A stretch of 64,000 bases of DNA from Roseivirga sp. UBA6052 (GCA_002427755.1 DIYO01000003.1:56001-120000), one strand, 5' to 3'. Positions 1 through 9,233 are shown, counted from the stretch's first letter. The notes: generated by a model not told the origin, from the letters alone. A program made the numbers and translations.

Positions 1-60
1 CAAAACAACAGAATGAAGCTTTGGGAGATGATGCCAAAGCTCAATTTCTCGATTGGATAA
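1..60 (+). CDS. 3' end of an upstream gene (partial), possibly a PadR-type regulator
   Basis: Frame 1 is open from the window edge to a TAA at 58-60. The A of that stop is also the A of the ATG that opens the permease gene (TAATG overlap), which suggests translational coupling. Only 19 residues are visible, ending LNFSIG. In Bacteroidota, permeases with this N-terminal prefix domain are usually preceded by a PadR-family regulator, so that is the best guess, but the fragment is too short to prove it. Frame 3 is also open here, so this fragment may not be coding. Confidence 0.3.
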   Translation, partial: QNNRMKLWEMMPKLNFSIG

Positions 61-2717
61 TGGATCAAAAGAACCACATATCTCCACCTAAATGGGCCAA
101 CCAATTTCTTGAGTGGTATTGTGCCGATGAGCTTGTTGATGAAATTCAAGGAGACTTGTTGGAGGCTTTCCATTACAGGCAAGAAGAAGTCGGTGAAGCC
201 AGAGCCAAATGGTGGTTCGTGTGGGATGTCCTTAGATTCTTTCGTCCATCTTCATTCAGAAAACGGTCATTTAACTCAAATCAATTCGCAATGCTCAAAA
301 ATTATCTAATCGTAAGTCTTAGGAATTTTAAAAGTCAAAAGGCTTACAGCTTCATCAATTTATCAGGTCTTATTGTTGGAATAACTGCTTGTCTACTCAT
401 TACCTTGCATGTGATGGAAGAGGTTACCTATGACAATTTCCATCCTAGAGCCGATCAGACCTACCGTGTAGTAATGGATATGTTTGGCAACGGGGAACTT
501 AAGGTTAAAAGTGCTCCCGTTTACCCGGCAGTTGGTCCGAATCTTCTTGAGGAATGGCCAGAAATTGAGATGTATACTCGCATTTTACCCTTTGCTGGAG
601 GTGTATATAGCAAGCGCTTAGATGATGGAAGATTGATTCGATATAATGAAGAAAAAGCCGTTTTAGCAGATGCTAATTTCTTTGAGATGTTTGGCTTTGA
701 TCTCATTGATGGAGATGTAAAGAGTGTGCTAAATGACCCAAACGAGATTGTGCTTTCACGTTCAGCAGCACAGAGGTATTTCGGTAGCGAGAATCCAATA
801 GGAGAGTCACTATTTTGGAGAGGTACAAGAGAGCTTAAAGTCTCTGGTGTTTTTGAAGATTTTCCTGAAAACACTCACCTCGATTTTGAAATGATCTCGA
901 GCCTCAAGTCCTATGATGGTTTTGAGGAATGGATAAATAATTGGGGATGGTATGATTTCTACACATTTGTTAAGGTATCGGACAACGTATCCCAAAGTGA
1001 ACTAGATAATAAGCTTGCCGGCTATCTGGATGTTAAGAAGAAAGAATTTCATGAAAAGTATAATATCCGTGAACAGCTCTGGACACAAAAGATAGGAGAC
1101 ATTCACCTTTATTCTTCGAATCTTGGATGGGATATGGGAGACAATGGGGGAGCTGAGCAAATCTACTTTCTATCGATTATTGCTTTATTGATTCTATTGA
1201 TTGCGTGGGTGAACTATGTGAATTTGGCTACTGCGAGGGCCATTAAAAGAGCCAAAGAGGTGGGAATAAGAAAGGTAGTAGGTGCCCAAAAGAGTAATTT
1301 AGTTGTGCAATTCTTGGTGGAGTCATTCCTTTATAACACACTAGCAGTTATAGTCTCTTTGTTGCTTGTTTCTCTCTTAATACCAATAGTCAATCAAGGG
1401 TTAGAAATTACTCTTGAGCTAGGTCTGTTGATCGAACCTATGGTAATTGGAGGCTTATTGTTATTGATTGTTCTTGGTACTCTATGTTCAGGATTATATC
1501 CTGCCATGGTACTTACATCTTTCGTACCGGTTAAAGTGCTTAAAGGCCAAGTGTATGATCGTAAAAAGAAATTCGGTTTTAGACAGGTTTTAGTCGTTTT
1601 TCAGTTTACTGCATCTATCACATTGATCTTGGGTACATTCCTTGTGGTTAAGCAGCTTAATTTTATGCGTAGCCAAGATTTAGGATTAAATATAGAACAG
1701 ACCTTAGTGTTAAGATCACCTTCATCTGGAGCTAGTCGGGAAGACTTATCAGAGCGGTTACAGGTATTTAGAGCAGGTCTGGAAAGTCTTTCAGTAGTAA
1801 AAGGATTTACTTTATCGAATATAGTTCCGGGTATAGAGAATTTTGCTATATCTGGTTTCACCTCTAAACCATTCAAGGATGATTTAAGAGATTGTTATCA
1901 AGTTACCATTGACGATGAATTCTTAAATCTCTTTGAGGTTCCGTTGATAGGAGGAAGGTCTTTCAATAAAGATTTGCTTACCGACACAGCATCGGCCATA
2001 GTAAATAAAGTAGCGCTAAAACATTTAGGCTTTAACTCTGCCGAGGAAGCTATCGGTGAACAAATCAACTACAATACTGAAAGACCCCTGACTATTATTG
2101 GGGTGGTAGAGAATTATCATCAATCAGATTTAAAGAAAGATCTGGACCCCGTAGTATTTACTTATAACAGAAGGAGGTCTGCTTCTTATTTCTCAATTAA
2201 GCTGTCATCTACTGACTACGTTTCTACTATGAAAGCTGTAGAAGCAAAATGGGATGAGGTTTATCCAGACAACCCTTTCGATTACTTCTTTCTCGATGAG
2301 TTATTCGATCGGCAATATAAATCTGACGAGCAGTTTAACGCGGTATTTATTGGCTTTGCGGGTTTGGCTATCTTTGTAGCTTGTTTAGGACTGTTTGGTC
2401 TCGTTTCCTTTACTGCAGAACAGTCTAAAAAAGAGATTGGAATCAGAAAAGTATTGGGTGCATCATCCTCTACTTTGGTAATGTTGCTTGCCAAAGATTA
2501 TGCAAAGCTTATTATAGCTGCAGTAATCATTTCTTTCCCATTAGGTTATTTCCTTATGCAAGAATGGTTAAAAGGCTTTGCTTATCAAACACAAATAGGC
2601 GTAGGAATTTTTCTTTTCGGAGCAGTTGTTATTGCTTCAGTATCTTTTATTACGGTAAGCTTTAAATCATATAGTGCGGCCAACGGCAATCCTGTTAATG
2701 CCCTAAGAGATGAATAA
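60..2717 (+). CDS. FtsX/MacB-type ABC transporter permease with N-terminal prefix domain
   Basis: This is an inner-membrane permease of the MacB/FtsX kind, about 885 residues. Roughly residues 1-75 form the permease prefix domain (PPKW...FLEWYC...EIQGDLLE). One membrane helix at about 90-110 is followed by a MacB-like periplasmic region. A first FtsX helix bundle at about 375-500 carries the coupling motif VGIRKVVGA. A second periplasmic region leads to a last FtsX bundle at about 760-880 with the matching motif IGIRKVLGA. The frame stays open to the window edge and a TTG at 21 is possible. I prefer ATG at 60 because it overlaps the upstream stop and sits at the usual distance before PPKW. 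No ATPase is encoded nearby. Family members export or mechanically release envelope substrates; the substrate here is unknown. Confidence 0.85.
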   Translation: MDQKNHISPPKWANQFLEWYCADELVDEIQGDLLEAFHYRQEEVGEARAKWWFVWDVLRFFRPSSFRKRSFNSNQFAMLKNYLIVSLRNFKSQKAYSFINLSGLIVGITACLLITLHVMEEVTYDNFHPRADQTYRVVMDMFGNGELKVKSAPVYPAVGPNLLEEWPEIEMYTRILPFAGGVYSKRLDDGRLIRYNEEKAVLADANFFEMFGFDLIDGDVKSVLNDPNEIVLSRSAAQRYFGSENPIGESLFWRGTRELKVSGVFEDFPENTHLDFEMISSLKSYDGFEEWINNWGWYDFYTFVKVSDNVSQSELDNKLAGYLDVKKKEFHEKYNIREQLWTQKIGDIHLYSSNLGWDMGDNGGAEQIYFLSIIALLILLIAWVNYVNLATARAIKRAKEVGIRKVVGAQKSNLVVQFLVESFLYNTLAVIVSLLLVSLLIPIVNQGLEITLELGLLIEPMVIGGLLLLIVLGTLCSGLYPAMVLTSFVPVKVLKGQVYDRKKKFGFRQVLVVFQFTASITLILGTFLVVKQLNFMRSQDLGLNIEQTLVLRSPSSGASREDLSERLQVFRAGLESLSVVKGFTLSNIVPGIENFAISGFTSKPFKDDLRDCYQVTIDDEFLNLFEVPLIGGRSFNKDLLTDTASAIVNKVALKHLGFNSAEEAIGEQINYNTERPLTIIGVVENYHQSDLKKDLDPVVFTYNRRRSASYFSIKLSSTDYVSTMKAVEAKWDEVYPDNPFDYFFLDELFDRQYKSDEQFNAVFIGFAGLAIFVACLGLFGLVSFTAEQSKKEIGIRKVLGASSSTLVMLLAKDYAKLIIAAVIISFPLGYFLMQEWLKGFAYQTQIGVGIFLFGAVVIASVSFITVSFKSYSAANGNPVNALRDE

Positions 2718-3309
2718 AGTATTTCTAGGCTTAATCATTTGCTGTTTTTCGTTCCCGGTTTTAGGTCAAGATACCATCAGAACCAATTATCCGGATTCTA
2801 AAAAAGTTTGGAAGAAGGTTTACAAGGATTCAAAAAAGACCAACGACCTAATTTATTGGGAAAATGGTAGAGAATGGATGACAGCCAAATATGACTCTGC
2901 TGATGTGGAATATTGGAAGTGGTATCACGAGAATGGTAATCCCTACTTCGAAGCCACGATTATCAAAGACGAGCTTCAAGGTATTTATAAGATCTGGTAT
3001 GAAAATGGCCAGCTGGCCGAGGAAGTTGTTTTCCTTGATAACCTAGAAAATGGCAAAGCTCATTTCTATTATCCAAATGGTAAGTTGGCCGCTGAAGGTC
3101 AATATTCAATAGGTAAAATGGTTGGAGATTGGGAGTTCTATGATGAGAAAGGGAAACCATTTAGCGGCAATTGGTCTTGGAAGTTTGCAGCAGCTGATTC
3201 AGATATCAGAATGCAAGGCATCATAAAAAACCACCAGCGGATTGGAACTTGGACTTATAGTACTACCGCTGGAGGTAAAAAGAGAAAAGTCTTTATTGAG
3301 GAGTTCTAA
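2710..3309 (+). CDS. Secreted MORN-repeat protein (YwqK-like)
   Basis: A protein of 199 residues with a signal peptide (MNKVFLGLIICCFSFPVLGQ). It carries several MORN_2-type repeats at about 55-145, seen as WYHENGNPYFEA, IWYENGQLAEE, FYYPNGKLAAEG and WEFYDEKGKP. These repeats are usually annotated as a YwqK-family antitoxin, but no toxin is adjacent and the protein is exported, so a toxin-antitoxin role is unlikely. The start overlaps the permease stop by 8 bases, so the two genes are probably co-translated. Its stop overlaps the stop of the converging amidohydrolase gene by 4 bases. The function is unknown; an envelope role is inferred from the signal peptide. Confidence 0.75.
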   Translation: MNKVFLGLIICCFSFPVLGQDTIRTNYPDSKKVWKKVYKDSKKTNDLIYWENGREWMTAKYDSADVEYWKWYHENGNPYFEATIIKDELQGIYKIWYENGQLAEEVVFLDNLENGKAHFYYPNGKLAAEGQYSIGKMVGDWEFYDEKGKPFSGNWSWKFAAADSDIRMQGIIKNHQRIGTWTYSTTAGGKKRKVFIEEF

Positions 3310-5006
3310 TTCAGGCTTTCGTATACAATCTTTCCACCCATAATGGTATAGTTAAACTCGGCATTTAACCATGCTGCAGGCTCGGTTTCAAAAAGGTCAG
3401 TATTCACAACCACAATATCTGCCAGCATGCCTTCTTTGATCATGCCCTTCTCATCTTCCTCAAATGTGGCGAAAGCAGAGCCTTGGGTATAAGCTTTGAT
3501 AGCTGAGGCTAAATCGATTCTCTGTTCAGGGAACCAGCCCTCTTCTGGCATACCGTTTACAGTCTGTCTTGTTACGGCCGCATAAAGCCCATATAGCGGA
3601 TTGATAGGGTAGTAGCTGGCGTTGGTGCCTGGCCAATCCGATCCGAATGCTAATTGACAACCCGCCTCTTGAAGTGTTTTGAAGGCATAGGCGCCTTTGC
3701 ATCTTTCATAGCCAATGCGCTCTTCCATCCAGCGCATATCATCGGTAACGTGGTAAGGCTGAACTTCCGCAATGATGTTTCTGCCTGCAAAACGTTCAAA
3801 ATCCTGAGGCGCGATAACTTGGGCATGTACTAGTCTGAATCTTCTGTCTTTTGGGCCATTTACTTGGTCAAGCGTATCTAGAATATCGAGCAGAATGGAA
3901 TTAGCTTCATCGCCAATGGCGTGAACTCTCAACTGAATTCCGCCACTATCGGCCTGTGTCAACAATTGCTTGAATAAAGGCATGTTTTTGGAGAATTCTC
4001 TCCATCCTCCGCGCCACATAAAATTCTCTATCGAATTGTCTGCATATGGTTGATAAAACCTTGCGGTTCTTCCACCCATGATACCATCAATGTGACTCTT
4101 AATGGTACCAAAACTAATGTAATCGTCACCTGCTGGAGATGGGTTTTCACCCCAATCAATTACCCAACCATCTTCCATCATATTAAAGATTTCGCTTAAT
4201 CTAGATGGGCTGTAATTGATCCTAGTAATGAGAGAATCTCGTTCGAGTAAATAGCGATAAATATCAACTCTATCCAGTGGAGACATGTCTTGTACCGTAG
4301 TAACACCCCACTTTGCACACTCTGCCAGGGCACGCTTGGCCTCTGCTAATTTTCTCTCGAAAGAACTTTCAGGTACTTGTCTTAAAGCACTTGCTAAGAT
4401 GTCTCCTTTGAGAATGCCATCCTTAGATTCAATACCTAAATAATCTAGTGCCAGTGCATTAGCCATACCTTCTGTTCGATCGTATTTGGTAACTAAAACC
4501 GGGTGGTCTGGTGTCAATTCATCAATAAGTTTTCTATTGGGTTGCCAGTCTTGCGCGTTGCGATTGTCTCCCTCAGAACCCATAGACCACGCTTCGTAGG
4601 CTCCCCAATCTCCTCTTGTGATCCAACTGCCTTCTGGTAACCGTGCAGTAGTCTCTTTTACTTTTTTCACAAAAGATTCATCATCGTTCACATCTAAAAG
4701 GTTAATACCTAAGAGAAGAGAACCAGCTGATGCAAAATGCACATGTGAATCATTGAAACCGGGTAGCGCAAGTCTGCCTTCTAAATCGAGTACTTTGTTT
4801 GCACTAGGGTAGTTGGAATCATTCCCAATGTCCACAATTTTATCATCTTCAATCAATACCCATTTGGCCCATGGGTTACTATCGTCACCTGTCCATATTT
4901 TCCCATTTTTCAGAAGAAAGGTTTCAGAGTCTACAAAGGAATTTTCTTTTGCGCATGACAAGCAAAAGAGTGCGCAGACTGTCGAGATTAGAAATAGCCT
5001 TTTCAT
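3306..5006 (-). CDS. Amidohydrolase-family lipoprotein (Amidohydro_3, YtcJ-like)
   Basis: A metal-dependent hydrolase of 566 residues with a lipoprotein signal (MKRLFLISTVCALFCLSCAK, Cys in LSCA), so it probably sits on an envelope membrane facing the periplasm. Amidohydrolase landmarks are present: the HxH pair in NDSHVHFASAG, a SHIDGIMGGRTA segment, the His of VHAIGDEAN, and the Asp of FGSDWPG. YtcJ-type enzymes act on amide or imide bonds of small molecules; the exact substrate cannot be read from sequence. Its ATG overlaps the stop of the upstream amidohydrolase (ATGA), so the pair is translationally coupled. Confidence 0.85.
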   Translation of the reverse strand: MKRLFLISTVCALFCLSCAKENSFVDSETFLLKNGKIWTGDDSNPWAKWVLIEDDKIVDIGNDSNYPSANKVLDLEGRLALPGFNDSHVHFASAGSLLLGINLLDVNDDESFVKKVKETTARLPEGSWITRGDWGAYEAWSMGSEGDNRNAQDWQPNRKLIDELTPDHPVLVTKYDRTEGMANALALDYLGIESKDGILKGDILASALRQVPESSFERKLAEAKRALAECAKWGVTTVQDMSPLDRVDIYRYLLERDSLITRINYSPSRLSEIFNMMEDGWVIDWGENPSPAGDDYISFGTIKSHIDGIMGGRTARFYQPYADNSIENFMWRGGWREFSKNMPLFKQLLTQADSGGIQLRVHAIGDEANSILLDILDTLDQVNGPKDRRFRLVHAQVIAPQDFERFAGRNIIAEVQPYHVTDDMRWMEERIGYERCKGAYAFKTLQEAGCQLAFGSDWPGTNASYYPINPLYGLYAAVTRQTVNGMPEEGWFPEQRIDLASAIKAYTQGSAFATFEEDEKGMIKEGMLADIVVVNTDLFETEPAAWLNAEFNYTIMGGKIVYESLN

Positions 5007-6364
5007 TGATTTTTATATTTCTGTTCGATTTGATCTAACCTCGATTTGATTTCTTTAGCAGATATCCATTTTCCTCTTACCATTACACCAGATTGTTTTG
5101 CCACATGAGCTATATCCGCCAAGGGGTCATCATCTAAAAGTACTAGATCAGCCACTGCACCAACCTCTACTGTTCCGTATTCACCCACGGCATCAAAAAA
5201 TTCAGCGGGTAATGCGGTTCCCGAGTTAAGTACATCAAATTCATCCATTCCGCTTCTTACCATAGCATCTAATTCTAATTGAATGGAGAAACCCGGTACA
5301 TTAAAGACTTGGGGTGCATCAGAACCCAAAAGGATTTTTACTCCTGCATCATACAATTGCATGATAATGTCTCTTCTTATGGTGTTGAATTTTTGAGCCC
5401 TTTTTGCTTCGTAGCCCGGACTAGCTAGGATGTTTTCTTTTGTGGCTACCCAATTTGCTACAGTATTTGGATTCATATATTTCATAGCCGGTTCTCTGGC
5501 TATTTTTTTGGGGTCTTCAGGTCCTACCCACCTTTCCATCATCGCTTGTGTAGGTACAATCCATACATCTTTTTGATAGGTGAGATTAACTAGTTCTTGA
5601 GTTATTTCTTCATCAACTATGTCCGTGAAATTGATTCCAAAGAATCCGTTGGCATTTGGGTTTACACGAATGTCGTCTGGTACCAAACCCTCCATATAAC
5701 CATCTACATGATCTATTGTGGCATACTCTGATTCTAGTGCCCTCCTGATGCCAACTAATGTGCTCACATGCCCCGCATAAGGAATGCCTACCTCATTAGC
5801 CGTAGCCACTACTGCGTCAAAATTTTGTCTTGTTAAACCCGGGTGCAGCTTTAGGAAATCATATCCAGCCTCCTTTTGAGCCGTAACTTTTCTTCTGGCT
5901 TCTTCTACCGATCTAACGGTGTTTCCGTTAATTGATGGGCCTGAAGTATAAATTCTAGGACCTAAGATTTTACCCTCTATTACGAGTTCTTTGAGCTCTA
6001 AATGATAAGGTTGGCCAAGCATCCCTCTTATGGTGGTAATCCCATTTGATAAGTATAGGAATAAAGTCTCTTCCAATAAGTCCATGTCTTGATTACCAGG
6101 TATATGGGCATGCATTTCAGTTAGACCGGGAATTAAGAATTTACCTTTTCCATCAATGATAGTTTTAGCTCCATCTGTATTGATATTTGAGTAATGATCC
6201 ATAGCGATAATCTTACCGTTCTTGATAAGAAGGGTTTGCTCAGGAGCATAATCTTCAGACTTCATGGTAAGTACATCCACTTGGGTGATAGCATAGTCAG
6301 CCTGTTGGGATAGGCCACAAAAAGCTATGCTCCAAAGCATGGAGAGGAGGGTTAGTTTCTTCAT
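5003..6364 (-). CDS. Secreted amidohydrolase (imidazolonepropionase/prolidase-like)
   Basis: A protein of 453 residues with an N-terminal signal (MKKLTLLSMLWSIAFCGLSQ). The metal centre residues of the amidohydrolase superfamily can be followed in order: HxH in TEMHAHIPG, a likely carbamylated Lys in YDFLKLHPG, His in YAGHVST, His in TIDHVDGY, and the catalytic Asp in LLGSDAPQ. This layout matches the HutI/Xaa-Pro dipeptidase-like group, often exported in Bacteroidota. Dipeptide or cyclic amide hydrolysis is inferred from the family. A terminator-like hairpin separates it from ggt upstream; it is coupled to the following amidohydrolase by a 4-base overlap. Confidence 0.85.
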   Translation of the reverse strand: MKKLTLLSMLWSIAFCGLSQQADYAITQVDVLTMKSEDYAPEQTLLIKNGKIIAMDHYSNINTDGAKTIIDGKGKFLIPGLTEMHAHIPGNQDMDLLEETLFLYLSNGITTIRGMLGQPYHLELKELVIEGKILGPRIYTSGPSINGNTVRSVEEARRKVTAQKEAGYDFLKLHPGLTRQNFDAVVATANEVGIPYAGHVSTLVGIRRALESEYATIDHVDGYMEGLVPDDIRVNPNANGFFGINFTDIVDEEITQELVNLTYQKDVWIVPTQAMMERWVGPEDPKKIAREPAMKYMNPNTVANWVATKENILASPGYEAKRAQKFNTIRRDIIMQLYDAGVKILLGSDAPQVFNVPGFSIQLELDAMVRSGMDEFDVLNSGTALPAEFFDAVGEYGTVEVGAVADLVLLDDDPLADIAHVAKQSGVMVRGKWISAKEIKSRLDQIEQKYKNQ

Positions 6365-6375
6365 AGTTTAGGAAA

Positions 6376-6415
6376 ATAAAAAAAGCAGAGCAGAAATTGA
6401 ATTCTTGCCCTGCTT
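6376..6415 (-). terminator. Rho-independent terminator after ggt
   Basis: On the - strand a stem of about 10 bp (arms 6406-6415 and 6383-6392, one A-C mismatch) is followed by a T-run (6376-6384 read as T). It lies between the ggt stop and the start of the downstream amidohydrolase. Expression of the amidohydrolases therefore needs either read-through or a promoter I did not recognise. Confidence 0.7.
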
Positions 6416-6443
6416 AGATTAAGGTTTAGTCCTTTAATTGGTC

Positions 6444-8129
6444 TTAGTATCCTGCAGCCTGCCCATCTTTACGGGATTCTGAGGCTCCATAGTAAACTTT
6501 GTTTTTGTCGTCCCACATAATGGCTTGATAACCTCCATAAGAGCCTACGTTCCAAGAGATTTTATGCCCCATCATCACCAAGTTTCTTATTACTTCATAG
6601 TCTATTCCGGATTCCAATTGCAGTGTTCCACCGTTGGTCATTTTGCCTCCTGTAGGTTGAGAGGATCCGCTATGTAGAATTCTAGGGGCATCACCAGCCT
6701 CCTGTAAATTCATACCAAAGTCAACTAGGTTCACTACAATTTGTGCATGACCTTGCGGTTGGGTAGCTCCACCCATTAAACCAAAACTTACCCATGGCTT
6801 ACCATCTTTTGTAATAAAGGCTGGAATGATTGTATGGAAAGGCCTTTTATGTGGTTCAAAGACATTGGCATGTCCTTCCTCTAGAGAAAATAATTCGCCT
6901 CTGTCTTGAAGAATGAATCCCAAACCTGGAGGTGTCATTCCTGATCCCATTCCCCGATAGTTAGATTGAATTAAAGATACCATGTTGCCGTCCTTGTCAG
7001 CTACTGTCATGTAAATTGTATCTCCATCTTTAAGAGCGCCTGCCGGATATGAACGACCTGCTTTGTTTGGGTTGATCAATTTTCTGCGTTCATCTGCATA
7101 TTCCTCAGATAGCAACCATTCAATAGGTGTTTCATAGAAATCCATGTCTGCGTAGAACTTTGCTCTATCCTCGAATGCTAACTTTTTAGCTTCGGTAAAA
7201 GTGTGGATATACTCAGCTGATCCGAAACCCATTTCAGCAATATCATAACCCTCTAGAATATTCAGAATTTGTAAAGCTGCAATTCCTTGGCCGTTGGGTG
7301 GTAGTTCCCAAACATCATAGCCTCTGTAGTTTACAGACTCTGGTTCAATCCAATCTGAAGTATGATCTGCCAAGTCTTTTTCAGACAAGAAGCCGCCTAA
7401 TTGCTGGATGTAGTCTGCAATGGTTTTGGCCACTTCGCCCTTATAAAACGCATCTTTCCCACCTTTTGCAATTTTGTCTAGCGTATTGGCTAAACCCGGA
7501 TTTTTGAATACTTCACCTTTTCTCGGAGCTCTGCCATTTGGCATGTAGACTTCTTTAAAACCTGGAAATCTTTGAAGATTTTGAGCTCCTCGTTCCATGT
7601 AGTAGGCAATCAATTCAGACACCGGAAAGCCATTATTAGCATAGTCAATGGCAGGTTGCAAAATCTCTTGCATATCCATTGTTCCAAATTTGCTATGCAT
7701 CTCAAACCAACCATCTACTGCCCCGGGTACTGAAACCGGTAGCGGTCCGTAAGAAGGAATTTTCTGGTAGCCATTAGACTTGAAGTATTCTAGACTTAAA
7801 TTATATGGAGACCTTCCAGACGCATTCAAGCCATAGAGTTTCTCGGTTTTAGCATCCCAGATTATAGCGAATAAATCACCACCAATTCCATTGCCTGTTG
7901 GCTCTACAAGCCCGAGCACGGCATTTGCGGCAATGGCTGCATCAATGGCATTACCTCCTTTTTTCAAGATGTCTAGCGCTACTTGAGTGGCTAATGGTTG
8001 ACTAGTGGCAGCCATTCCGTTTTGAGCAATTACTTCTGATCTGGAGGCAAATGTTTTGCCTGTAATTCTGTCTTGTGCAAAAGACAAAAGGAACGTGCAC
8101 AGGAGCACGCTAGTTAAAATGTATTTCAT
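6444..8129 (-). CDS. ggt: Gamma-glutamyltransferase (glutathione hydrolase proenzyme)
   Basis: A protein of 561 residues with a signal peptide (MKYILTSVLLCTFLLSFAQ), so periplasmic or surface. It cleaves gamma-glutamyl bonds, for example in glutathione. Family landmarks: GGNAIDAAIAANAVLGLVEP near the N-terminus, GIGGDLFAIIWD, and the self-cleavage site in GDTIYMTVADKDGN. The nucleophile Thr is codon 371 (7017-7019), at the expected start of the small subunit. GGATQPQGHAQ is also present near the C-terminus. The Thr-Ile-Tyr form of the processing site fits the YwrD-like branch better than the E. coli Thr-His-Tyr form, so the acceptor range may differ. It starts 8 bases after the LiaF-like gene on the same strand. 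Confidence 0.93.
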   Translation of the reverse strand: MKYILTSVLLCTFLLSFAQDRITGKTFASRSEVIAQNGMAATSQPLATQVALDILKKGGNAIDAAIAANAVLGLVEPTGNGIGGDLFAIIWDAKTEKLYGLNASGRSPYNLSLEYFKSNGYQKIPSYGPLPVSVPGAVDGWFEMHSKFGTMDMQEILQPAIDYANNGFPVSELIAYYMERGAQNLQRFPGFKEVYMPNGRAPRKGEVFKNPGLANTLDKIAKGGKDAFYKGEVAKTIADYIQQLGGFLSEKDLADHTSDWIEPESVNYRGYDVWELPPNGQGIAALQILNILEGYDIAEMGFGSAEYIHTFTEAKKLAFEDRAKFYADMDFYETPIEWLLSEEYADERRKLINPNKAGRSYPAGALKDGDTIYMTVADKDGNMVSLIQSNYRGMGSGMTPPGLGFILQDRGELFSLEEGHANVFEPHKRPFHTIIPAFITKDGKPWVSFGLMGGATQPQGHAQIVVNLVDFGMNLQEAGDAPRILHSGSSQPTGGKMTNGGTLQLESGIDYEVIRNLVMMGHKISWNVGSYGGYQAIMWDDKNKVYYGASESRKDGQAAGY

Positions 8130-8137
8130 AGGTTGAA

Positions 8138-8812
8138 TTAATTAGTAATCTCGGCCCCACCGAAAAGTGTAAGGCCTTTGATAATTAACCGAGGTTGATC
8201 GTCATGGTTCACATCTGTTATAACTCTTTTATCAGAGAGTCCTCCAAATATATTCGCTGACCTGAATTCTATTGACCAATGCTTAGGCACTCTAATTTTT
8301 GAGCCACCAAACATATAGAAGATTTCAATAACTGCCGGACTTTCTGAGATATTGGCGGTTGTTAGGTCTAGATTAGCACCTCCGAAAATGGCCGTAAAGT
8401 TGCCCTTTTTGAAATTTTGAGTACTAAAAACACGATCACCTCCGCCAAAAATAGCAGTATCTTCAACGTAGCTATCGTCTTCTCCTAGGCTAACATCTTC
8501 ACCCCCTATTGCGCGTTGTCTTATGATGTACACCCCAATAAAGACAAGAGCAAGAGGCCATAATTCCCAGAATGAAACTCTGAACCAATCATCGATTACA
8601 AAGATTAAACCTATCGCAAGAATGATCATTCCCGCTCTTTCATTCTCTTTTGAAATTATTAGATAGGCCCCAACGATAATCAGAATGTTTTCCCATTGTA
8701 GGATATAGTACCTCACTTCCCAAGGAAGTATTCTCGTATTGCTCAAGACTAGTACTATTCCTATTAAAACAAAGAGAAGGCCTAGCAGTGTTGTTTTGTT
8801 GATGTTTTTCAT
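8138..8812 (-). CDS. LiaF-like membrane protein (LiaI-LiaF transmembrane region plus LiaF C-terminal domain)
   Basis: A protein of 224 residues with four predicted membrane helices packed in the first ~100 residues (for example LLGLLFVLIGIVLVLSN and LWPLALVFIGVYII). A soluble beta-rich domain with repeated FGG turns follows (AIFGGGDRVF, AIFGGANLDL, YMFGGSKIRV, NIFGGLSDKR, LTLFGGAEI). This is the LiaF/DUF2154 pattern, known in Firmicutes as a sensor partner in cell-envelope stress. No LiaRS-type two-component genes are nearby, so a signalling role is not supported here. It is the first gene of the - strand group containing ggt. Confidence 0.8.
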   Translation of the reverse strand: MKNINKTTLLGLLFVLIGIVLVLSNTRILPWEVRYYILQWENILIIVGAYLIISKENERAGMIILAIGLIFVIDDWFRVSFWELWPLALVFIGVYIIRQRAIGGEDVSLGEDDSYVEDTAIFGGGDRVFSTQNFKKGNFTAIFGGANLDLTTANISESPAVIEIFYMFGGSKIRVPKHWSIEFRSANIFGGLSDKRVITDVNHDDQPRLIIKGLTLFGGAEITN

Positions 8813-8828
8813 GTTCTGACTAAATGAC

Positions 8829-8859
8829 TAAAGCTATGAAACTCCATAGATTGTCACAA
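8829..8859 (-). promoter_or_regulatory. Candidate promoter for the LiaF-like/ggt transcript
   Basis: Read on the - strand, TTG (8857-8859) is followed after 20 bases by TAGCTTTA (8829-8836), one mismatch from the Bacteroidota -7 element TAnnTTTG. It lies 16 bases upstream of the LiaF-like start codon. Confidence 0.4.
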
Positions 8860-8889
8860 CAGGATTGATTTTAAAGAGTGCTGGCTTAT

Positions 8890-8919
8890 TTGAAATCGAT
8901 GATAACTTATTTACTTTTG
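8890..8919 (+). promoter_or_regulatory. Promoter of tRNA-Leu(GAG)
   Basis: TTG at 8890-8892, a 19-base spacer, and TACTTTTG at 8912-8919 match the Bacteroidota TTG/TAnnTTTG promoter exactly. The tRNA starts 14 bases after the -7 element. The tRNA-Leu(TAG) gene near 60.8 kb has the same spacing. Confidence 0.75.
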
Positions 8920-8932
8920 TCGCCCATCGATT

Positions 8933-9016
8933 GCGCACGTGGTGGAATTGGTAGACACGCCATCTTGAGGGGGTGGTGCATTAACTTGCGTGGAAGTTCG
9001 AATCTTCTCGTGCGCA
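8933..9016 (+). tRNA. tRNA-Leu (anticodon GAG)
   Basis: Class II tRNA of 84 nt. The acceptor stem GCGCACG (8933-8939) pairs with CGTGCGC (9009-9015), with discriminator A at 9016; CCA is not encoded. The anticodon stem starts at 8960 and the loop at 8965-8971 places GAG at 8967-8969, reading CUC/CUU Leu codons. The D-arm motif GGTAGACAC, the long variable arm and the T-arm GTTCGAATC are typical of bacterial tRNA-Leu. Confidence 0.95.
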
Positions 9017-9020
9017 CAGA

Positions 9021-9047
9021 AAAAGCTCGGTTTTGCCGAGCTTTTTT
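9021..9047 (+). terminator. Terminator of tRNA-Leu(GAG)
   Basis: A perfect 10-bp stem (9021-9030 with 9036-9045), a 5-base loop and a T-run begin 4 bases after the tRNA. Confidence 0.9.
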
Positions 9048-9193
9048 CATTTAAAATCTATGCGTTTAGCGCTGGTTTCTAGAAGCGGAAGCTATCAGCG
9101 AATTGAAAATATTATCGATTTGTACATACAATTCTACGCTTTTCACAGGCAGATTTTTCTAAAACGCAGCTAAACCCCTCATTTCTAGCCAAA

Positions 9194-9217
9194 TTCGCCT
9201 GTTTTGCATTAGGCGAA
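9194..9217. promoter_or_regulatory. Inverted repeat, possible operator of the chaperone-usher-like operon
   Basis: TTCGCCT (9194-9200) and AGGCGAA (9211-9217) form a perfect 7-bp inverted repeat with a 10-base spacer. It lies just upstream of the -7 element at 9234-9241, where an activator or repressor would act. No regulator gene is adjacent. Confidence 0.35.
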
Positions 9218-9233
9218 ATCGTTTGAATCTTTC

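Noticed and set aside
2710..3309. Toxin-antitoxin system suggested by the YwqK-like repeats
   Set aside because: The protein has a signal peptide and no toxin gene is adjacent.
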